A DNA stretch of 64,000 nucleotides from Actinocatenispora sp963815125 (GCA_963815125.1 CAWFFM010000001.1:62001-126000), one strand, 5' to 3'. Positions 8,805-18,030 are shown, numbered from the stretch's first letter. Notes: a model not told the origin generated them from the letters alone. Numbers and translations: made by a program.

Positions 8805-10199
8805 TCAGTGCAGCGGTGTGACCCGGCCACCGGTGAAGACCTGGTACATGTTCCACCACGCGTCGGAATGGTAGGTGAACACGTCGCTGTGCGCCGAGGT
8901 GCCGTGCAACTGTCGGCCGTCCGGATAGTTGCCGGTCGCCAGGTCCACCGTGCCGGGGAACGTGTCCGGGTCGGCGCCGTGCCCGAGGCCGCCGAGTTCG
9001 ATGCCGCGAATGTAGTGGATCGGGTCGCCGGGCGCGGTCATCGAGTAACGCTGCACGTCGGGCTGGGCGTCATGCAGATCGCCCGGCTGCCACACGTCGT
9101 GGCCCATCCCGGCGGACTCGATGTGCAGGATCCGGTCCGCGTCCAGCCCGCCGTGTTCGGCCTCCCCGACGACCGCGCCGCCGTAGGAGTGCCCGGCGAC
9201 CGTGACCTGTACGTCGTTGCCGGCCGCGGCCGAGTGGGAGATCTGGTCGCGGAGTTGGTGGGAGAAGTCGGCCAGCCGGGGTGACAGCGCGTCCGCGTAG
9301 CTGGCCTGCGCGGCGTGCGGCAGGCTCGGCGGAAACTGGCCGTCCTGCCAGGTCACCATCGCCAGGCCGCCGGTCGGGTCGGCGTCGACGAAGCTGCGGG
9401 CCCGTTCGTACAGGCCGGAGTAGTTGTCCAGGTTGGCGAACGTTCCCGGTACGAGTACCCCGACGTTGCGGGTGCCGGCGTCGACGTTGCCGATCAGCTC
9501 GACGATCCGGCCGTCCCCGGACGGGTCGAAGTCGAGGATCTTGCGATTGTTGTCCACTATGGACTGATAGAGTTCGATACGCTGCCGGCTCGAACTGATC
9601 TGGTCGTCCAGATGGGCGTCGCCGTCGAAGATCCGGCCGAGCAGTGAACGGTCCCGATGGGCTTGCTGCTCGGCCAGCAACTGGTCCAGATGCGTACGTT
9701 CGGTGCCCAGCGCGTCGGTGACCTTGTCGCGGTTCGCCGCGATCTGCTGGGCGAACGGGGCGCTTCCGCCGGTCGGTGTGTCGCCGGTCGTCGAGTCGGT
9801 ACCGCCCAGCAGCGAGCGGAACGCCCGGGCCGTATCGCTGTCCCCGGTGCGGTAGTTGGCCGCGCTGCCGGTCAACCCCGAGGAGAGCCGGTCCAGCCAC
9901 TGCGCACCGGTACGGACCCGGTCGGCTGTGCCGGTCAGTGCGGTGCCCAGTGCGGTGTGCAGCGCCTCGGATTCCGGCAGGCCGCCCAGCGCGCCCGCCG
10001 ACGGTGGGCCGTCCCGCAGTGCGCCGGTCCCGGATGTCAGCCGGGCGGACTGCTCGGCGAGCGCACCCGCGGCCGCGGTCAGCGCGGCCGGTCGAAGCTG
10101 GAACCCGATGGTGGCGTCGGGCCGTCGCGCGACGCCACCACCGGATGTCGTGGGCGCACCGGCGTCGACCGTGCCGGTCGTCCGGTGCGGGCCGGTCAT
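8805..10199 (-). CDS. DUF1023 alpha/beta hydrolase with ESX-like N-terminus, candidate type VII effector
   Basis: 464 residues. The first 240 are helical and Ala-rich (LTAAAGALAEQSARL, WLDRLSSGLTGSA), resembling WXG/LXG-type secretion domains. The C-terminal half is an alpha/beta hydrolase of the DUF1023 group with nucleophile elbow VAGHSYGGAVVG (Ser), a later DPIHYI (Asp candidate) and SDVFTYHSDAW (His candidate). DUF1023 hydrolases are frequently encoded with ESX genes. Substrate could be lipid or ester. It follows the PPE-like gene by 2 bp and is probably in the same operon. Confidence 0.8.
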   Translation of the reverse strand: MTGPHRTTGTVDAGAPTTSGGGVARRPDATIGFQLRPAALTAAAGALAEQSARLTSGTGALRDGPPSAGALGGLPESEALHTALGTALTGTADRVRTGAQWLDRLSSGLTGSAANYRTGDSDTARAFRSLLGGTDSTTGDTPTGGSAPFAQQIAANRDKVTDALGTERTHLDQLLAEQQAHRDRSLLGRIFDGDAHLDDQISSSRQRIELYQSIVDNNRKILDFDPSGDGRIVELIGNVDAGTRNVGVLVPGTFANLDNYSGLYERARSFVDADPTGGLAMVTWQDGQFPPSLPHAAQASYADALSPRLADFSHQLRDQISHSAAAGNDVQVTVAGHSYGGAVVGEAEHGGLDADRILHIESAGMGHDVWQPGDLHDAQPDVQRYSMTAPGDPIHYIRGIELGGLGHGADPDTFPGTVDLATGNYPDGRQLHGTSAHSDVFTYHSDAWWNMYQVFTGGRVTPLH

Positions 10200-10201
10200 C
10201 G

Positions 10202-11509
10202 TCAGGCCCAGCCGGAGCCGGGCAGGCCGGTCGAGGCGTCGGGCTCCTCACCGATCACCGAGGGAGCGACCGGAGCCGTCTCGCCCCAGACGTTCTCCGT
10301 CTCCACCAACCATGGCGGGATCCGTCGGCCGGCACCCATGTCGCCGCCCATCATCCCGGCGCCCATCGGCATCATCGGCATCATGCCCATGCCCTTGGTG
10401 CTGGCGGCACCAGCGGCAGCGGCCCCGGCGCCGACCCCGACACCGGCCACCGGGCTGGCGCCGCTGCCGGTCATGGCGGTGTGTGCGACCGGCCCGTCGC
10501 CCGGGCCACCGGTTCCGCCGCCGATCCCGCCGACGTCCGCACCGCCACCACCCCCGCCGGCACCGATCCCGCCCGTGCCGGTGCCGGCACCGTTACCGGT
10601 CCTGAGCGCAGGATCACCGACCGGACCGCTGGCACCGGGCTTCTTGTCGCGGTTCATGAACGGCGGAACCTTGGGCAGTACGCCACCGAACCGGCCGGCC
10701 GTGGCGCCCGCGGCGGCGGCCAGACCAGCGGTGAACATCCGGCCGAACAGCGGACTGGCCGCTGCGCCGGCGATCGCGCCACCGCCGACCACCACGGGCA
10801 GGATGCTCGGATCGGTACCGGTCACGCCGGTCTGGTCCGCCACGGGCTGCAGCGTCATCGGGTTGAGCGCCGGCAGGGTCGTCGGCCCGGCAGTTCCGGT
10901 GTCGTCGACCGGAGTGCCCGGCTGGGGCGCTGCGTCCGGCGGTACCGGCATCGACTGCTCGGCAGCGGTGTAGTGCCCGGCCAGAGTGGTCATCACCTGG
11001 ACGGCCTGCTGGTGTGCGGCGTCGGCGGCCCGGGCGGCCTGCTGGTGCTCGGTGACGGCGCGGATCGCGTCGGACTGGCGGGCGGCCAGCGTCTGCTGGG
11101 TCTGGGCCGGCAGCGAGGTGTCGCTGGACAGCGGCGTGGTGGCGACCTGCACGGTGGTGGGGGACAGGTCCGGTACGTTCACCGGCTGCGGCATCTTGGC
11201 CCGGGCGTCCTCCAGCGACTCCGCCGAGGAGAGCGTCAGGTCGCGCAGATCGAACGCGGTGTCGGCGACCTTGCGGATGCCGGCGGCCAGATCACTGATC
11301 ATGGTGTGGTACTGCTCGGCCGCGCCACCTTCCCACTTGTCCTGGAAGGAGTGCAGATGCTTGGTCAGGTCGTTGGCCCGATCGTGCAGGGATCCGCCGG
11401 TGCTGTCCCAGACGCTGCCCGCGGCCCGGGCGGTCTGCGGGTCACCCGCGTACAGCATGGCCACCAGCTGCTGGTGGCTGTACTGGGAGAAGTCCGTGTG
11501 CGCGGTCAA
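10202..11509 (-). CDS. PPE-like long WXG protein with Gly-rich linker
   Basis: 435 residues. An N-terminal helical hairpin carries the WXG turn (KWEGGAAEQY, Trp59). A Pro/Thr-rich linker and a Gly/Ala/Met-rich stretch (GAGGGGGGADVGGIGGG, MGMMPMMPMG) follow. It ends with a distinctive RRIPPWLVETENVWGE segment, a C-terminal motif recurring in actinomycete ESX-locus proteins. Expected to be a secreted substrate partnered with one of the neighbouring small ESX proteins. It is 3 bp downstream of the His-rich gene. Confidence 0.78.
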   Translation of the reverse strand: MTAHTDFSQYSHQQLVAMLYAGDPQTARAAGSVWDSTGGSLHDRANDLTKHLHSFQDKWEGGAAEQYHTMISDLAAGIRKVADTAFDLRDLTLSSAESLEDARAKMPQPVNVPDLSPTTVQVATTPLSSDTSLPAQTQQTLAARQSDAIRAVTEHQQAARAADAAHQQAVQVMTTLAGHYTAAEQSMPVPPDAAPQPGTPVDDTGTAGPTTLPALNPMTLQPVADQTGVTGTDPSILPVVVGGGAIAGAAASPLFGRMFTAGLAAAAGATAGRFGGVLPKVPPFMNRDKKPGASGPVGDPALRTGNGAGTGTGGIGAGGGGGGADVGGIGGGTGGPGDGPVAHTAMTGSGASPVAGVGVGAGAAAAGAASTKGMGMMPMMPMGAGMMGGDMGAGRRIPPWLVETENVWGETAPVAPSVIGEEPDASTGLPGSGWA

Positions 11510-11512
11510 CGG

Positions 11513-11980
11513 TCAGCCCTTCCCGTGGTGGCCGTGCTGGCCGTGGCCGGAGTGGTCGTGCCCGCCGGAGTGCCCGTGGCTGGAATGGTCGTGCCCGCCG
11601 GAGTGCCCGGAGTGGTCGTGGCCGTGCTGGTAGGACACCGACACCGTGCTCGTGTCGGTGGCGGTGTGCTGGTTGAGCGCGGCGGCGATGTCCTGGTCGG
11701 TACGTTCGTAGCCGTCGGCCACCGTGTCGGTGACATCGCCGGCGAACCCGATCGCCGACTTGACGTTGCCGAGCAGTTCGTGCATCTGGCCGACCGCGGC
11801 CAGGTGCCTGTTCACCAGTGAGCCCGCCTCGGCGAAGTCGCCGAGCAGCACCGGGTGCTCGGTCAGCGCCGACAGCCCGTCACTCGGCCTGCCGATCGCG
11901 TCGAGCTGGGTCTCCAGCTCGAGTGCGAAGTCCTTGAGGGACTGCAGATGAACGCGGAACGAATACGGATCGGTGCTCAT
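11513..11980 (-). CDS. ESX-like protein with histidine-rich C-terminal tail
   Basis: 155 residues starting MSTDPYSFRV at the ATG at 11980, with GGAAG upstream. Residues 1-105 form two helices of the ESX type, and a YxxxD secretion signal is present (Tyr91 to Asp95, GYERTDQD). The last 37 residues contain 14 histidines arranged in GHDHSGH-type repeats with Ser/Gly, resembling metal-binding tails. The protein is presumably exported by the type VII system with its PPE-like neighbour. A tail of this kind could bind zinc, nickel or copper; that is inference. Confidence 0.82.
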   Translation of the reverse strand: MSTDPYSFRVHLQSLKDFALELETQLDAIGRPSDGLSALTEHPVLLGDFAEAGSLVNRHLAAVGQMHELLGNVKSAIGFAGDVTDTVADGYERTDQDIAAALNQHTATDTSTVSVSYQHGHDHSGHSGGHDHSSHGHSGGHDHSGHGQHGHHGKG

Positions 11981-12025
11981 GACAGGCCCGCTTCCTTGGC
12001 TTCCCAGGCGGTCGGTACGCCGACA

Positions 12026-12059
12026 GCGCGGGCGGGTACGAAACGTACCCGTCCCGCGC
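12026..12059 (-). terminator. Strong hairpin between the WXG100 pair and the downstream substrate genes
   Basis: Stem 12026-12040 with 12044-12059, 15 bp with a single bulged base and a 3-nt AAA loop. It lies in the 124-bp gap after the second WXG100 gene. It could terminate part of the transcripts, so the WXG100 pair is made in excess, or protect their 3' end. Confidence 0.6.
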
Positions 12060-12104
12060 GGTCGGAGTGGTGTCGGACACCCGCACGAGGCAGGGCCGCA
12101 CCCG

Positions 12105-12407
12105 TCAGTTGAAGTAGCCGGCGTTCTTGTTCTCCAGCGCCAGCTGGAGGTCGTGCGCCTCGTTGACCTTGCCGGAGAACTGACCGACGACGCCGACGAT
12201 CTCGGCGATCGCGGCGCGCAGCCGGCTCTCGGACTGCTCGGCCGCCTGACCGGCGGTGCTGCCCGAGGCGTACCAGGTCTCCTTGATCGGAGCCAGGTGC
12301 TGGTGCAGCTGGTCGAGGTAGGTGTCCAGCGCCTTGGCCTTGGCGAACAACGAATCCGCGCTGGCCCGCAGGGCACTGAATTCAACGTTGATGACTTCGG
12401 CGGACAT
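12105..12407 (-). CDS. WXG100 protein (EsxA/EsxB type), partner without YxxxD
   Basis: 100 residues, the family's standard size. The turn reads ETWYASGS (Trp45, Gly49), a slight variant of WXG. It starts MSAEVINVEF at the ATG at 12407 with CGGAG 5 nt upstream. The C-terminus (LALENKNAGYFN) lacks YxxxD/E, so it would depend on its partner for export. The partner is the gene immediately upstream on the same strand (20-bp gap). Confidence 0.9.
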   Translation of the reverse strand: MSAEVINVEFSALRASADSLFAKAKALDTYLDQLHQHLAPIKETWYASGSTAGQAAEQSESRLRAAIAEIVGVVGQFSGKVNEAHDLQLALENKNAGYFN

Positions 12408-12427
12408 GGGAACTCCGATCCGGTAGG

Positions 12428-12784
12428 TCAGCCGGCTCCGCCGGACAGTCGGTTCAGGACACTGCCCCCGGCACCGACGGCACCGTTGAGGTTCTTGAAC
12501 GAGTCGGAGACCGACTGGTCGCCGCTGCCGTAGTTGTGGAAGCTCTGGTTGACCAGGTTCGACATGTTCTCCAGCTCGCGGCTGGCCACCTTCATGTCGT
12601 CCTGCAGCTTGGTGTGCAGCTGCCAGAATGCGTTCGCCTGGTCGCCCGCGTAGCGGCTGAGAACCGACACCAGGTCGTTCTCCAGCTCGGCCATCGTCTT
12701 GGCCGCACCGGTCGCGCACTCATCGAATCCCTGGACCGCCTTGGTCATGGCGGCGGAATCTGACTGGAAGCCAGGACTACCCAC
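12428..12784 (-). CDS. WXG100 protein with C-terminal YxxxD signal
   Basis: 118 residues from the GTG at 12784, which has GAGAGGAGG upstream. The hairpin turn is FWQLHTK (Trp54), a WxL variant of WXG common in actinomycetes. A YxxxD export signal is present as NYGSGDQ (Tyr85 to Asp89). It forms the likely heterodimer with the WXG100 protein encoded at 12105-12407, supplying the signal read by EccC. The 171-bp gap to eccC holds its promoter; TAGCAT on the minus strand (12885-12890) is a possible -10. Confidence 0.9.
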   Translation of the reverse strand: MGSPGFQSDSAAMTKAVQGFDECATGAAKTMAELENDLVSVLSRYAGDQANAFWQLHTKLQDDMKVASRELENMSNLVNQSFHNYGSGDQSVSDSFKNLNGAVGAGGSVLNRLSGGAG

Positions 12785-12955
12785 GGCGGGCCACCTCCTC
12801 TCGCTGTCGATGGCACCCCGGCCATGTCCGGCCCGGGTGGTCATGCATGGCACCAGCATCTCGGCGCCCGACCCTGCACGTCAGATGCTATGAGTAGGCA
12901 CGGACAGGTCTGAACGGCACAAGTACCGTCCTCTGGCACGGCAGTATTACCCACA

Positions 12956-15900
12956 TCACGTCCGAATGGGGGGCACCTCGGCGTCGACCAGCGCCAGCTG
13001 GACGAGTTCCGTGCCGGTACGACGGCTGATCAGATGGCCCCGGCCCGGCGGCTGTGGACCCGGCTTCACATCACCCAGCAGGATGCCCTCGTCCTTCGAA
13101 CCGGACAGCAGCAGACCGGGGCTGCCCAGTTCCCGTACCCGCTGCAGGACCGGTTCGTACAGCGCCCGGGACGCCCCGCCGCTGCGCCGGGCCAGGATCA
13201 GGTGCAGGCCGATGTCCTTGGCCTGGGGCAGGAACTCCAGCAGCACCGACAGCGGGTTGCGGGCCGGGGTGACCACCAGGTCGTAGTCGTCGACCAGCAG
13301 GAACAGTTCCGGGCCGGTCCACCAGCTGCGGTCCCGCAGCGCCTCGGGGGTGACGTCCGGTCCGGGCAGCCGCTGCCGCATCGCCTGCTCCACCTCGGTG
13401 AGCAGCCCGCTCAGCGCCGGCTCGGAACCGGCGTAGCCGAGCAGGTGGTCACCGGACACCGCGTCGGTCATGCCGCGTCGGTAGTCCACCACGATCACGG
13501 CCGCCTCGGCGGGGGTGTAGCGGCGCATGATGCCCCGGCCGAGCAGCCGCAGCAGGCCCGTCTTACCGGACTCGGTGTCGCCGAAGACGATGAAGTGCGG
13601 ATCGGCGTCGAAGTCGAGGAACACCGGACCCAGGTCGCTCTCCGCGACCCCGACCGGGACCGGATGGCCGCCGACCGTCTCCGGACCGGGCAACGCGGCG
13701 GCCGGCAGCTGCCGGGGCAGCAGCCGTACCTGCGGTGCCCGTTGGCCCGGCCAGGCAGCGGCGACCCGGCTGACCAGTGATGCCGCCCCGTCTGTCAGGT
13801 CCACCACGGTCTGCTGGCCGTCCACCCGTGGCAGTGCGGTCAGGAAATGCAGCTTGTCGGCGGTCAGTCCGCGGCCGGGTGCCGCGGCCGGTACGTTCGC
13901 CGCTGCCCGCCGGTCGATCGCCGAGTCGGCCGGGTCACCGAGGCGCAGCTCGAACCGGGTACCGATGACGTCGCGCAGCTGCGGCCGGACCTCCATCCAC
14001 CGGTTGACGGAGAGCACCACGTGGATGCCGAAGCCCAGGCCCCGCGCGGCCAGCGTAGTGATCGCCCCCTCCAACTGCTCGTACTCCTGCCGCAGGGTCA
14101 TCCAGCCGTCCACGAACAGGAAGACGTCGCCGAATTCGCGGCCGTCGGCGTGCGGCAGCTCCGCCCGGCGGCGCCGGAAGGTGCTCATCGCATCGATGCG
14201 TAGCCGGCTGAACAGCTGTTCCCGCTCGGTCAGCAGCCCGGTCAGCTCTGCCACGATGCGCCGGCACTGCTCCACGTCGAGCCGGCCGGCGCAGCCCGAC
14301 ACATGCGGCAGCCCGGCCAGTGCGGACAGCGAGCCGCCGCCGAAGTCCAGCAGGTAGAACTGCACCTCCTGCGGCGTGTGGGTCAACGCCAGACTGGCCA
14401 GCAGGGCGCGCAGCATGGTGCTCTTGCCCGACTGCGGCGCGCCCGCCACGATCGCGTTGCCGGCCTGCCCGGACAGGTCCGCCCACAGCAGGTCGCGGCG
14501 CTGCTCGAACGGCTTGTCCACCACCGCCACCGGTACGGTCAGCCGACCGTTGCCGGCCCAGCCGACCGGACACAGGCCACGCTGCGGGTCGGTGCCCAGC
14601 GCCGGCAGCAGCCCGTCCACCGTGGGTGGCTCCTTCAGTGGCGGCAACCAGATCTGGTGGGCCGCCGGGCCCTGCCCGGTCAGCCTGGCCACCATCGCGC
14701 CCATGATCGTCTCGGCCATCGGCGTACTGCCCGGCAGCGCCGGTGCGGCGGGCGTCGCCGGTATCTCCGCGGCCGGTGCCGTCACCGGTGCCAGGGTGTA
14801 GCGCAGCGCACGCCGGTCGGCCGGCGGCGGGCCCGGTGCGTTCGGATCGGCCAGCGGCGGGAGCTCGCCGGACACGTACGCCGCCTTGAACCGGATCAGC
14901 GTCGCGGTGTCGACCTTCAGGTACGCCGAGCCGGGCACCGGCGGCAGCTCGTACGCGTCCGGTACGCCCAGCACCGCCCGGCTCTCCGAGGCGGAGAACG
15001 TACGCAGCCCGATCCGGTAGCTGAGGTGGCTGTCCAGGCCGCGCAGCCGGCCCTCCTCCAGCCGTTGGGAGGCCAGCAGCAGATGGATGCCGAGGCTTCG
15101 GCCCAGGCGGCCGATCATCACGAACAGGTCGATGAACTCCGGCCGGCTGGACAGCAGTTCGGAGAACTCGTCGATGATCACCAGCAGGGAGGGCAGCGGC
15201 TGCAGTGGCGTACCGGCGTCGCGGGCCCGCTCGTAGTCACGGACCGAGGCGAAGTTGCCGGCCGCCCGCAACAGTTCCTGCCGGCGGACCAGTTCGCCGC
15301 GCAGCGCGTCGGCCATCCGGTCCACCAGCGGCAGTTCGTCGGACAGGTTGGTGATGACCGCGCAGGTGTGCGGCAGGCCGGTCATCCCGGCGAAGGTCGC
15401 ACCACCCTTGAAGTCGATCAGCGCCAGGTTCAGCGTCTCCGAGGAATGGGTCACCGCAAGGCCGGTGACCAGGGTACGGAGCAGTTCGCTCTTGCCCGAC
15501 CCGGTCGCGCCGATGACCAGGCCGTGCGGACCCATCCCGCTCTCCGCGGACTCCTTCAGGTCCAGTTCGACCGGCCGACCGTCCGGGTCGATGCCCAGCG
15601 GCAGACGCAGCCGGTCCCGCGGCGCCCTCGGCCGCCAGGTGACGGCCGGGTCGATGGTGCGCGGGTCGCCCAGGCCGAGCAGCGCCGCCAGCCCGAAGGT
15701 GGCCGACATCGGTACCTCGTCGCGGACCGGGGTACCGGCGTAGCGCGGTGTCATCAGCCGGGCCAGTGCCTCCGCCGAATTGGCGTCCAGCCGGTCGGCG
15801 TCACCGACGAACGCGATCCCCTCGCCGGTCATCATGCCGATCCGACCGTCGGTCAGGTGCAGGCCGAGCACCCCCGGCCGGGAGCCGGTCGGATCCAGGG

Positions 15901-16936
15901 CGCCGCCGACCTCCAGTACGGTCACCCCGGTCAGCCCGCCGTCCGGGGCCAGCCGGCTGCCACCGTAGGTGTTCCCACCGTCCAGTACGACCACGATGTG
16001 CGGCTGGTTGCCGTCCGCCCGGTGGCCGAAGCCGGCCCGGTCACCCAGGTCCGCGCCGAGCTGGTCGACCAGCGCGCTCAGCTCGTCGGAGCACAGCCGG
16101 GCCGGGCCTGCGGCATCTGCCCGGCCGGCGGCCTGGGCGTGCGGCAGCCACTTCAGCCACTCCCAGTCCGACCACCGGTCGAGCGCCGTACAGCAGGCGA
16201 TCCGCAGGTCGTCCGGGGCGTGGAAGGTGGCCAGCTGGGCGAGTACGGCGCGGGCCAGGTCCAGGTTGGTGGCCCGGTCCCCGGACAGCGTGATGTGGTG
16301 GAAGGAGCGCAGGGAGATCGCCACCGGCAGCCCGGACACCGTGGCGTAGGCCCGGATGAAGTGCCGCAGCGAGGTCGAGCACACCGGGTCCAGGTCCTCC
16401 AGCGGCGCGGTCTGCGGCGCGCGCAGGGGAGTTGCCAGCCGTTGCGGACCCGCGCCGATGCGTACCCGGCCGAAGTCGCGGTCGCCGCGGGCGCGTTCCC
16501 ACAGCCGCTCGCCGTCCACCAGGGTCCACAGGTCCGCGGGATCGGGGCCGCCGGCGAGCATCGCGTCCCGCTGCTGTCCGGCCACCTTGTGTACCTGACC
16601 GCGCAGCCCACCGAGGTAGCGCAGATAGTCCCGCCGCTCGTTGTTGATCTGCGCCTTCTTGGCCATGCCGCCGCGCGACAGCGACATCACCAGCATGCCG
16701 ACCATGGCGCCGGCGTACAGCGCGCCGAAGACGTACGTCATCACCCCGCCGGACCGTCCGATGTAGACGAACGACATGGCGCCCATGCCCAGCATCATCG
16801 GCAGCATGAACATCAGCTGCATCGCGCCCTGGCCCGTGCCGCGGGGCAGTACCGGGGGTGACTGGAGCTGGATCTCCCCACCCGGCAGCTCCGGCAGGCT
16901 GACCCGGCGGCCCCGGCGCACAGTGTCGACAGTCAT
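12956..16936 (-). CDS. eccC: EccC: type VII secretion FtsK/SpoIIIE motor ATPase
   Basis: 1326 residues, full-length single chain. Two membrane spans lie near residues 35-85 (MFMLPMMLGMGAMSFVY and YVFGALYAGAMVGMLVM). Three ATPase domains follow with Walker A sequences GATGSGKS (about 477), GAPQSGKS (about 834) and GDTESGKT (about 1120). Walker B regions are LLVIIDEFSEL, VFLFVDGWMTL (no catalytic acid after the Asp) and LFLLVDDYDLV, so the first ATPase looks the most active, as in other EccC proteins. I start at the ATG at 16936 (MTVDTVRRGRR) with GAGGAG 10 nt upstream; an extension to 17089 is not supported. Confidence 0.95.
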   Translation of the reverse strand: MTVDTVRRGRRVSLPELPGGEIQLQSPPVLPRGTGQGAMQLMFMLPMMLGMGAMSFVYIGRSGGVMTYVFGALYAGAMVGMLVMSLSRGGMAKKAQINNERRDYLRYLGGLRGQVHKVAGQQRDAMLAGGPDPADLWTLVDGERLWERARGDRDFGRVRIGAGPQRLATPLRAPQTAPLEDLDPVCSTSLRHFIRAYATVSGLPVAISLRSFHHITLSGDRATNLDLARAVLAQLATFHAPDDLRIACCTALDRWSDWEWLKWLPHAQAAGRADAAGPARLCSDELSALVDQLGADLGDRAGFGHRADGNQPHIVVVLDGGNTYGGSRLAPDGGLTGVTVLEVGGALDPTGSRPGVLGLHLTDGRIGMMTGEGIAFVGDADRLDANSAEALARLMTPRYAGTPVRDEVPMSATFGLAALLGLGDPRTIDPAVTWRPRAPRDRLRLPLGIDPDGRPVELDLKESAESGMGPHGLVIGATGSGKSELLRTLVTGLAVTHSSETLNLALIDFKGGATFAGMTGLPHTCAVITNLSDELPLVDRMADALRGELVRRQELLRAAGNFASVRDYERARDAGTPLQPLPSLLVIIDEFSELLSSRPEFIDLFVMIGRLGRSLGIHLLLASQRLEEGRLRGLDSHLSYRIGLRTFSASESRAVLGVPDAYELPPVPGSAYLKVDTATLIRFKAAYVSGELPPLADPNAPGPPPADRRALRYTLAPVTAPAAEIPATPAAPALPGSTPMAETIMGAMVARLTGQGPAAHQIWLPPLKEPPTVDGLLPALGTDPQRGLCPVGWAGNGRLTVPVAVVDKPFEQRRDLLWADLSGQAGNAIVAGAPQSGKSTMLRALLASLALTHTPQEVQFYLLDFGGGSLSALAGLPHVSGCAGRLDVEQCRRIVAELTGLLTEREQLFSRLRIDAMSTFRRRRAELPHADGREFGDVFLFVDGWMTLRQEYEQLEGAITTLAARGLGFGIHVVLSVNRWMEVRPQLRDVIGTRFELRLGDPADSAIDRRAAANVPAAAPGRGLTADKLHFLTALPRVDGQQTVVDLTDGAASLVSRVAAAWPGQRAPQVRLLPRQLPAAALPGPETVGGHPVPVGVAESDLGPVFLDFDADPHFIVFGDTESGKTGLLRLLGRGIMRRYTPAEAAVIVVDYRRGMTDAVSGDHLLGYAGSEPALSGLLTEVEQAMRQRLPGPDVTPEALRDRSWWTGPELFLLVDDYDLVVTPARNPLSVLLEFLPQAKDIGLHLILARRSGGASRALYEPVLQRVRELGSPGLLLSGSKDEGILLGDVKPGPQPPGRGHLISRRTGTELVQLALVDAEVPPIRT

Positions 16937-17183
16937 CGTCTCGGTACTCCTCGGCTTGGGCGTTGCCGCTATCCTGCCCCGTACCGCCCGGTCCGCAAAG
17001 ATGCCGGGTCGGACCCTTGTCAGCAGGCCGGATCCGGCCGGTCGACCCGTAGTTCGACGGTCCCTACCGTGGGCAATTTTGCCGTTCAAAGCCTCGCGGA
17101 CGCGCCCCTACGATGTGCCCGGAGCCGGTCGACCCTGGGGTGGACCGTCCGGACGAGCCGCGGCGAGGGGGTGGTGCGGGGTG
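16937..17183. promoter_or_regulatory. Divergent promoter region between eccC and the right-hand substrate operon
   Basis: A 247-bp non-coding gap between two divergent transcription units of the secretion locus. TACGAT at 17109-17114 is a possible -10 for the rightward unit. No clear operator was found. If the locus is under the flanking two-component pair, this is a natural target. Confidence 0.4.
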
Positions 17184-17969
17184 ATGGACGGTCAGTACGG
17201 GACAGGTCGGTACGAGGCCAGCCCGGAAGCCATGCGCGCCACCGTCGGCAACGTCGGCGGCATTCTGGTGCAGGCCATCAACACGCTGCTCGACCTGGAG
17301 TCGGCGCTGGTGGAGCCCGCCTCGTTCAGCACCCTGGGCAGCGCGGTGGCCGGCGCCAACACCGAACTGCAGGGCCAGCAGATCCGCGCGATGCGGTCCC
17401 TGTTGGACCTGTTACGACAGACCAACGATTCGGTGCACGACAGTGCCAACGGCTACGACGACGCGGACCGTGACGTGGCCGGGAGCTTCGGCGGCACGGG
17501 CGGCGCGTCCACCCGGTCCCCGCTGTGGCATTCCAGTTCCGCGGCCGACCTGGCCGGCTACGCCGTCCACGACAGCACCGGCGCACAGGGTGAGCCCCAT
17601 TCGGTGCCCAACGTGCTCGGTTACCTGACCCGCGCCGGACTGGGTGAGCTGGCCCAGCGTCCGGTGGCGGGGAGCCTGTTCGCAGATCCCACCGGTTTCG
17701 CCGACTGGCTGGACCACAGCCCCGACCATCAGTCCCAGCTCGGGGTGATCGGGGTCTACTCCGGCCAGGTACGCAGTCTCGCCGATGTCCCCGGCATCCA
17801 GTCCGGTGACGTGGTGGTGGCCGATCCGAGCGGGCCCGATGATTCGGGTGCGCTCATCGGGGTCGCCGGCGGTGACGGGCAGCTCTACAACCATGGTCCG
17901 GTCGGATCGGACCTTCCCTACGGTGGCGAGGTACGGGTCTACCGACCGTTGCCCGCCGCGGCAGTCTGA
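17184..17969 (+). CDS. Type VII substrate candidate with YxxxD and a C-terminal alpha/beta domain
   Basis: 261 residues. Residues 10-100 are helical (ATVGNVGGILVQAINTLLDL) and end with GYDDADRD, a YxxxD signal at 91-95, but there is no obvious Trp in the turn. The C-terminal 150 residues (SGDVVVADPSG, GALIGVAGGDGQLYNHG) recall the second half of NlpC/P60 folds, yet no Cys is present, so it would not be an active peptidase of that kind. The start is ATG 17184 or GTG 17181; upstream is only a G-rich stretch. It is the first gene of the rightward unit. Confidence 0.65.
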   Translation: MDGQYGTGRYEASPEAMRATVGNVGGILVQAINTLLDLESALVEPASFSTLGSAVAGANTELQGQQIRAMRSLLDLLRQTNDSVHDSANGYDDADRDVAGSFGGTGGASTRSPLWHSSSAADLAGYAVHDSTGAQGEPHSVPNVLGYLTRAGLGELAQRPVAGSLFADPTGFADWLDHSPDHQSQLGVIGVYSGQVRSLADVPGIQSGDVVVADPSGPDDSGALIGVAGGDGQLYNHGPVGSDLPYGGEVRVYRPLPAAAV

Positions 17970-18030
17970 GTACGGCAGTCGTAGTGAGAACAACACATGC
18001 CGAGCACGACGACGGCAGGAGAGGTGAGTC

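Noticed and set aside
14303..16861. 852-codon open frame opposite eccC
   Set aside because: Antisense shadow of eccC; Gln/Arg/Gly-rich, no motif.
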